Shown here in pieces: positions 57,657 through 64,000 of a DNA stretch of 64,000 nt. Within the stretch, counting starts at the first letter, position 1, and each line of letters begins with the position of its first letter. The notes beneath the pieces are model-generated. The model was not told the DNA's origin. It made no database searches and saw only the letters and a program-made list of their open reading frames with translations. A program made the position numbers and the translations under genes. The DNA is from Rhinopithecus roxellana (lineage: Eukaryota > Chordata > Mammalia > Primates > Cercopithecidae). The DNA is taken from positions 86,738,033-86,802,032 of the forward strand of contig NC_044550.1 of the NCBI RefSeq assembly GCF_007565055.1. Direction: 5' to 3'.

Positions 57657-58704
57657 ATCCAGTTCATAATCAAGCAAGCATTCACCCTAACTCCATTCTC
57701 CCTAACTGGAGAAAGAATGATACTTACAAAAATATTAAAATTTAGTGGCTATGAAGGACAATGTCTATGGAAAGGTCAGAGATTTCTTGAATATTCTGAG
57801 ACTGAGTGATCAGAACAAAAGTGGGGCCAGTAATTGACAAGATATTTAGCGATATCGAGTTAAAATAGGACAGTGGGTTTTGTGTTAGATTGTTGAGTTA
57901 GGGGTGTGGTGACATCCACCACAGTTAACATTTTCAGAAATAAACACACCTGGCTGCTTCATAAAAATGGCTCAAGATTCAAGCCATAATTTCTTTTAAA
58001 TTTGGTATATCATAGTTATACATATTTTGGGATACATATGATATTTTTAGACATGTATATAATGTGTAATGATCAAATCATAGTAAAGTCACAATTTCTA
58101 ACTGCTCTGATTGCAGTGTGCCTATCTCTCAGTCCTAAATTGCAAATCCCAGCTACCTCTTCCACAAGTTCAGCATACCTTCATTTTCTCTCTCCCTCAA
58201 TCTCCGTCTCACAAGCTTCCAGGTGCTTCTTGTGTTTTCCTTCCATTCTCGTCTGCCCTTAGAATCTAAGAAGCCCCTTCAGCATGCTTCACCGCCACCC
58301 CTCACTGTCACTCTTAATTCTGCCAACCCATAGAAACAGAACAGACTAGCATTCAATCTTAACTAGGAGTCTGCAGGACAAAGTGGAGTGCTTAGCAGCC
58401 TGGTGAGGATTTGACATTTACCTGGAGAAAGATTTATTTGGTGAATTGAAATTGTGAAAAAAGTTGAGTTTGCCAGGAGTACAAAACAGAGAGATCAGAG
58501 GATTGAACCTTGAGAAATAACTACTTTCAGAAATCAAGGAGAAGATAAACAGCCATTGTCCATAAAACCGTTCTCCATAGAGATGGCAAACCACTCAGTC
58601 TCTAGAGAAGAATTCAGTTCATCAAGTATTTTGAGCACCTGGTATGTGACTGATGAGGACTACTTGTATTAAAGATAGTGAAAATCAGGCACTGTTTGGA
58701 TGTT
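57657..58704. other. AT-rich DNA, nothing recognised
   Basis: No repeat or gene signal found. Confidence 0.4.
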
Positions 58705-61101
58705 CAGTTCCAAAATGGTGGTATAGAAGCAAACTGGCTTTACTGCCTACCACCAACAGAAAATAAAAAATAAATTTGCAACAGTGAGATCATCATCAGG
58801 AATATCCCAGAACTCAAATATGAAGATGAGACAATTCCTAGAACCACAGAGAAATGAAATAACTTAAAGTGGATTGTAAGAGAATCAGATTTCCACATCT
58901 GCAACACACCTCATCCCATATTGCCTGGCACCAAGCATGTGGAAATTTTTCCTCAACTTATTGTTTCTACACTGAGCAAAGTGAGACCAGTGTGGACAAC
59001 CAGCTTCCCCACCATCTTGGGTTCCCTGGAAGGAAACCTGTCCCTGTCTTAACCCATATGAAGCAACACAAGTGCCTGAAGGGAGAAATATCCATAAAAA
59101 CAGGCAGAGACAAAAGGGGAAGGTGGGACTATCATCCCAGACCTGGAAGCTCTAGACTGTAACTCAGCCAAAGGAGACACCAAATTAAAGTGGCTATTCA
59201 GCAGCACCATGCTGTAGGAGGTTTGTCCTACAGGTACCCTGAGCAGGAACCCATAGTTAGTCTTTCCACTTCCAGGACATCCCCTTGGGGACCTCCCCTA
59301 TTTGACAAAGGCAGTGCTCTGAGTGTTTACTAGAGCCAAGATGAACATAGGCTGAAGACATCACTTAGAGCCAAAAAGAAGACAGTAAACTAGCTATAAA
59401 GAACCTCTAAACAAATATATCCAATAAAAACCAAAACAACCAGACAGGGATACAGGAATAGTTAACTAATCTTTCAATGCAAAGATATACACCCACAAGA
59501 AATAACAAACAGGGAACTTCAATCTTCCCAAATGGGCAAAGCAAGGAACCAGTAACTGACCCTAATGATATGGCAGTATGTGAGCTCTATGACCAATAAT
59601 TCAAAATAGTAGAGTTAAGAAAACTTACTAATTTCTAAGATAATACAAAAAAGCAATCCAGAAATTTATCAGAGAAATTTAACAAAAAGATTGTAATAAT
59701 TTTTAAAAATCAAACAAATCTTGGAACTGTGAAATACATCTGCTGAACTGAAAAATTCATTTGAGGCTCTCAACAGCTGAATGGATCAAGCAGAGGAAAG
59801 TATCAGTGAACTTGAAAACAGGCTATTCGAAAATAGTCAGAGGAGACAAAAGAAAAAAAGAATTAAAGTGACAAAGATTGCCTACAAGATACAGAAAATT
59901 AATTAAAATACCAAATCAAAGAACTATTGATGTTCAAGGGGTAATTGAGCAAGAGCAAGGAGTAGAAAGCTCATTCAAATAATTAATAACAAAATCTTTT
60001 CAAAACTGAAGAGATAAATATCTAGATACAGGACAGTCAGAGAACATCAAACGTATTTGACCCTTGTAAGACTACCTCAAGGCACATATTAACGAAACTC
60101 TCAAAGGTCAAGGGAACCTGGGACACAGAGGTCACAGTGAGCTGAGATCGTGCCACTGCATTCCGGCCTGGGCAACAGAGCAAGAGTAGGAAAAAAAAAT
60201 TCAAGAATAAAGAGAAAATCCTAAAAGGAGCCACAGAAAAGAATAAGTAACATATAAAAGAGCTTCCATTTGTCTGCCAACTAACTTCTCAGTGGAAACC
60301 ATACAGGCCAGGAAACAGGGAAACAACATTTTCAAAGTGCTGATAGAAATAATTGTCATCCAAGAATATCGTATCTAGCAAAGTGGTTCTACAAATGTGA
60401 AGGAAAGATGAAGTATTTCCCACACCCAGAAGAGCAAAAGCTGAGTGAATTTACCACCACCAGATTCATCTTATAAGAAATGCTAAAGGGAATTCTTCAC
60501 TCTTAAAACAAAACAAAACAAACCAATAACACGTGAAAAAATACTGAAGGTATAAAACCTTCCAATAAAATAAAATGTGCAAACAGACCCAGAATACTAC
60601 AACTATAATTGCAAAATCCACTCATAACTCTAGTATGAAGCTTCCAAACACAAATATATCACAAACAATAATAGCTATTACAACCTGTTAAGAAACAGGT
60701 AAAATGAAAATATGTAAATTGGGACAACTGGAAGTCAAAATGTGTGGGGATGAAGTTAAAGTGTAGAATTTCTTTTTATTTTTTCTGTTTCTATTTTCTT
60801 TGTGATCTAAGATAATTTGTCACTTCTTTTAAAATAACTATATAATTTATATAACTTATAGATATAACTATATAGCTATATATAGGATTTTTTGAGAAGC
60901 CTCATTGTAACCACAACACAAAAACCTATAAATAGATTAACTAAAATAAAAAGCAATGAATTAAAATATACTACCAGAAAAAAATAATCACAAAGGAATA
61001 CAGTAAGAAAGGAAGAGAGGAATCTCAAAACAACCAGAAAATAAGCAACAAAATGAAAATGGCAGCAGTAAGTCCTTGCTTATCAATAACAACACAGGAT
61101 G
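58705..61101 (+). mobile_element. Old L1, 5'UTR, ORF1 and start of ORF2 (first part)
   Basis: Starts near AGTTCCAAAATGGTGGTATA, an L1 5' end of L1MA/L1PB age. The 5'UTR, ORF1 region (about 59740-60500) and ORF2 start follow. The frames are broken. It is split at 61102 by an LTR and continues at 61697 to the window end. Confidence 0.8.
60113..60193 (+). mobile_element. Alu right-arm fragment within the L1
   Basis: GGAACCTGGGACACAGAGG, GTGAGCTGAGATCGTGCC and CTGGGCAACAGAGCAAGAG are Alu landmarks, ending in an A-run at 60190. Confidence 0.85.
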
Positions 61102-61696
61102 TGTATTAGTCAGGGTTCTCTTAGAGGGACAGAACTATATGTAAAGAACCTATTAGTTCCCTTGTTTTCTCTCTCTCTCTATATATATATATGTGTGTGT
61201 ATATATATGTGTATATATATGTATATGTGTGTGTGTGTATGTGTATATATATAAAAGGGAGTTTATTAAGTATTATACAGGGAGTTTATATATATACACA
61301 TATATATATAAAGCGGAGTTTATTAAGTATTAACTTACATGATCACAAGGTTCCACAATAGGCCGTCTGCAGGCTGAGGAGCAACGACAGCCATTCTGAG
61401 TTCCAAAACTGAAGAACTTGGAGTCCAATGTTCGAGAGAAGGAAGCATCCAGCATAGGAGAAAGATGTAGGCTGGGAGGCTAGGCCTGTCTTGTTCATTC
61501 ACGTTTTTTCTGCCTGCTTTGTATTCACTCGCAGCTGATTAGACTGTGCCCACCAGATTAAGGGTAGGTCTGCCTTCCCCAGCCCACCAACTCAAATGTT
61601 AATCTCCTTTGGTTTCACCCTCACAGACACACCCAGGGGATCAATACTTTGTATCCTTCAATCCAATCAAGTTGACACTCAATATTAACCATCACA
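61102..61696 (-). mobile_element. LTR (probably ERVL/MaLR class), inserted in the old L1
   Basis: Plus-strand ends TGTATTAGTCAGGG (61102) and CCATCACA (61696) form TG...CA. AATAAA read on the minus strand lies in the AT-rich part, so the LTR is minus-oriented. Flanks GGATG (61097-61101) and GGTTG (61697-61701) match 4 of 5. It contains AT/GT microsatellites (61170-61260) and a duplicated GTTTATTAAGTATTA at about 61261 and 61318. Confidence 0.75.
61170..61310. repeat. (CT)n/(TA)n/(TG)n microsatellite cluster
   Basis: Runs of CT, then TA and TG with interspersed GTGT units, flanking the duplicated LTR segment. Likely length-variable. Confidence 0.88.
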
Positions 61697-64000
61697 GGTT
61701 GTAAATAGACTCCACTCTTCAATTAAAAGGCATAGAGTGGCTGAATAGATAAAAGAAGTAAGACCCAACTATATACTACTTTCAAGAATTCCACTTCACC
61801 TATATAGACACACACAGACTGAAAGCAAAAAGGTGAAAAAAGATATTTCATGCAACTGAAAACCAAAAAAGAGCAGGAGTAGCTATACTTATATCAGATA
61901 AAAGAGACTACAAATCAAAGACTGTAAAAAGAGATCAAGAAAGTGACTGTAAAATGATAAAGGTGTCAACCTAGCAAGAGGGTATATAATAATTACAAAT
62001 CTCTTTGCACACAATACCAGGGGTCCCAAGTATATAAAGCAAACATTAATAGATTTGAAGGTAGAGATAGACTACAAAACAATAATAGTAGGGGACTTTA
62101 ACATGCTACTCTCAGTAATAAACAGCTCATTCAAACAAAAATAATCAACAAAGAAACATCAGAGTTAAAACTACACACTAGATCTAGTAGGCCTAACTGA
62201 AATTGATAGAACATTGCATCCAATTGCTGCAGAATACACATTCTTTACATCAGCACATAGTATATTCTCCAGAATAGACCGTATGCTAGGCAACAAAACA
62301 AGTCTGAACAAATTCAAAGAAATAGAAATTATACCAAGTATTTTTTCTTACTACAATGGAATAAAACTAGAAATCAATAACAAGAAGAGCTTTGGAAACT
62401 TCATGAATACATAAATATTAAATAATATGTTTCTGAATGACCATTGAGTTAAAGAAATTAAGAAGGAAATTAACAATTTTCTTGAAGCATGTAAAAATGG
62501 AAATAAAGCATACCAAAATCTATGGGATACAGCAAAAGCAGTACTAAGAGACAAATTTATAGTAATAAACACCTACATCTAAAAAGCAGAAAGACTTCAA
62601 ATAAACATCCTAAGAGTGCACCTCCAGGAACTAGAAAAGCAAAAACAAATCAAACCCAAAATTAGTAGAAGGAAAGAAATTATAAAGATCAGAGCAGAAA
62701 TAAATGACAGAAAGACCAAAATAACAATACAAAAGATCAACAAAATGAAAATATGGGTTTTTGAAAAGACAAATAACATTGATAAACCTTTGGTTAGACT
62801 AACAAAAAAGAAGACAAAACTAAATAAACATCAGAAACAAAATATGAGACATAACAACTGACACAATGGAAATATAACAAATCATTATGATCATTTCCAT
62901 TTTAATTATAATATAGATTATGAACACTTATATGCCAATGAAGTGGAAAACCTAGAAGGAATGGATAAATTCCCGGACACATGCAACCTACCAAGAATGA
63001 ACCATGAAGAAACAGAAAACCTCAAACCAAAAATGAGTAACAAGATTAATAGCTATAATAAGAAGACTGCCTTCAAAGAAAAGCCCAGAACCAGATGGCT
63101 TTGCTGAATTTTACCAAACATTTAAAGAACTAATACCAATTCTACTCAAAGTCTTCAAAAAAATTTAAGAGAAGGGAATTTTCCTCCACCTATTCCACAA
63201 GCTCAGCATTACCCTTCTACCAAAACCAGACAAAGACACAATAACAATAAGAAAAAAGGAAAACTACAGGCCAATATAACTGATAAACAAAGATGCAAAA
63301 ATTCTCAACAAAGAAACCAGCAAACTAGATTCAACAACACATTAAAAAGAGCACGCACTATGATCAAGTGGGATTAATCCCAGAAATGCAAAATGTTACA
63401 ACATATGCAAATCAATCAATTTGATACATCATATAAATAGAATGAAGGAAAAACAACATATGATTATTTCAACAGATGTCAAAAACATTCAATAAAATTT
63501 AACATCCCTTTACAATAAAACCTTCCTTGAACTCGATACAGAAGAAACATACTTCAACATAATGAAGGCCATATATGACAAAACCACAACTAGCATTGTA
63601 CTAGATGAGGAGAATTAAAGGCCTTCCTTCTAAGATCTGGAAAAAGGCAAGCACACTCACTTTCACCACTTTTATTTAATGTAGTACTGGAAGTCCTGGC
63701 CAGAGCATTTAGTCAAGAGAAAGAAATAAGAACCATCCAAATTGGAAAGAGAAAAGTCAAATTAGCCTTGTTTACAGATGACATAGTCTTATACTTAGAA
63801 AAACCTAAAGAACCCACACAAAAAATCTCTTAGATCTTATTAATGAATAAGTGAAGTTGCATGATCCAAAATCAATGTACATAAATCAGTATAATGCATA
63901 TATGCTGACAGTGAACAACCTAAAAAAATCAAGAAAGCAATCCCATTTATAATAGCTACAAAGGACATAAAATACCTAGGAATCCATTTAACCAAAGAAG
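61697..64000 (+). mobile_element. Old L1, ORF2 (second part, runs off the window)
   Basis: Continues the 58705 element with ORF2 EN and RT segments. Frames survive only in short pieces (62214-62414 and 62616-62861). The RT catalytic motif reads FTDD (63771-63782) rather than FADD. The frame has stops, so it cannot be active. Confidence 0.88.

Noticed and set aside
60113..60193. Possible small RNA gene
   Set aside because: It is an Alu right-arm fragment, lacking intact A and B boxes.

Overview
This is a 64 kb stretch of primate nuclear DNA, most likely from an Old World monkey (Cercopithecidae). It is AT-rich, dense in Alu, LINE-1, MIR, L2, hAT and Tigger elements, and contains no long cellular reading frame. 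The clade call rests on the two youngest Alus (13061-13375 and 54354-54660). Both have CTCAAGCCTG where human AluY has CTCACGCCTG, GAGATCCGGCC where human has GAGATCGCGCC, and GCGAGGTGGCG in the linker region. I know these as macaque/baboon AluYR-type differences. The long L1 reading frame also looks young and is not a human-specific copy.

Layout. 1-1204: L1 3' end. 1293-2330: degenerate hAT element holding an LTR-like insert, then a MIR. 2560-9440: ancient L1M 5' end (minus) split by a nearly full-length L1PA-lineage element (minus, 3434-9057). 11180-13832: an L1 3'UTR piece (minus), then a plus-strand L1 carrying a young Alu. 14267-15893: three Alus. 16200-24250: repeat-poor DNA with one candidate exon just below it (minus) and one MER20. 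24251-27060: Alus and ancient L1 pieces. 27061-34297: one young L1 insertion on the minus strand. 34404-40017: old repeats and candidate minus-strand exons. 40018-49250: two Tigger1 transposons flanking a CpG-rich, promoter-like island near 44.1 kb. 49251-58704: simple repeats, hAT, MLT1 LTR, ERV LTR, young Alu, L1M and L2. 58705-64000: an old L1 from its 5' end, split by an LTR.

The most interesting object is the insertion at 27061-34297. Its flanking duplication (TCTCTAACTTT) lies outside two poly(A) tracts, so the unit is L1 plus about 1 kb of downstream DNA: a 3' transduction. The cargo ends inside an ERVL-MaLR LTR, 19 nt past its ATTAAA. This is where a transcript using the LTR poly(A) signal should stop, and a second LTR of the same class at 42347-42717 continues past that point. 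The L1 keeps an uninterrupted 1275-codon ORF2 with endonuclease, RT and Cys-rich motifs, while ORF1 carries a single 1-base deletion.

Other leads are the CpG-rich island with divergent splice-donor-like sites, three candidate minus-strand exons, an exactly 540-bp in-frame deletion between the EN and RT domains of the older L1, and a shared early stop in the antisense ORF0 of both L1s. Repeat family names come from recognition without database searches. Boundaries of old elements are approximate.
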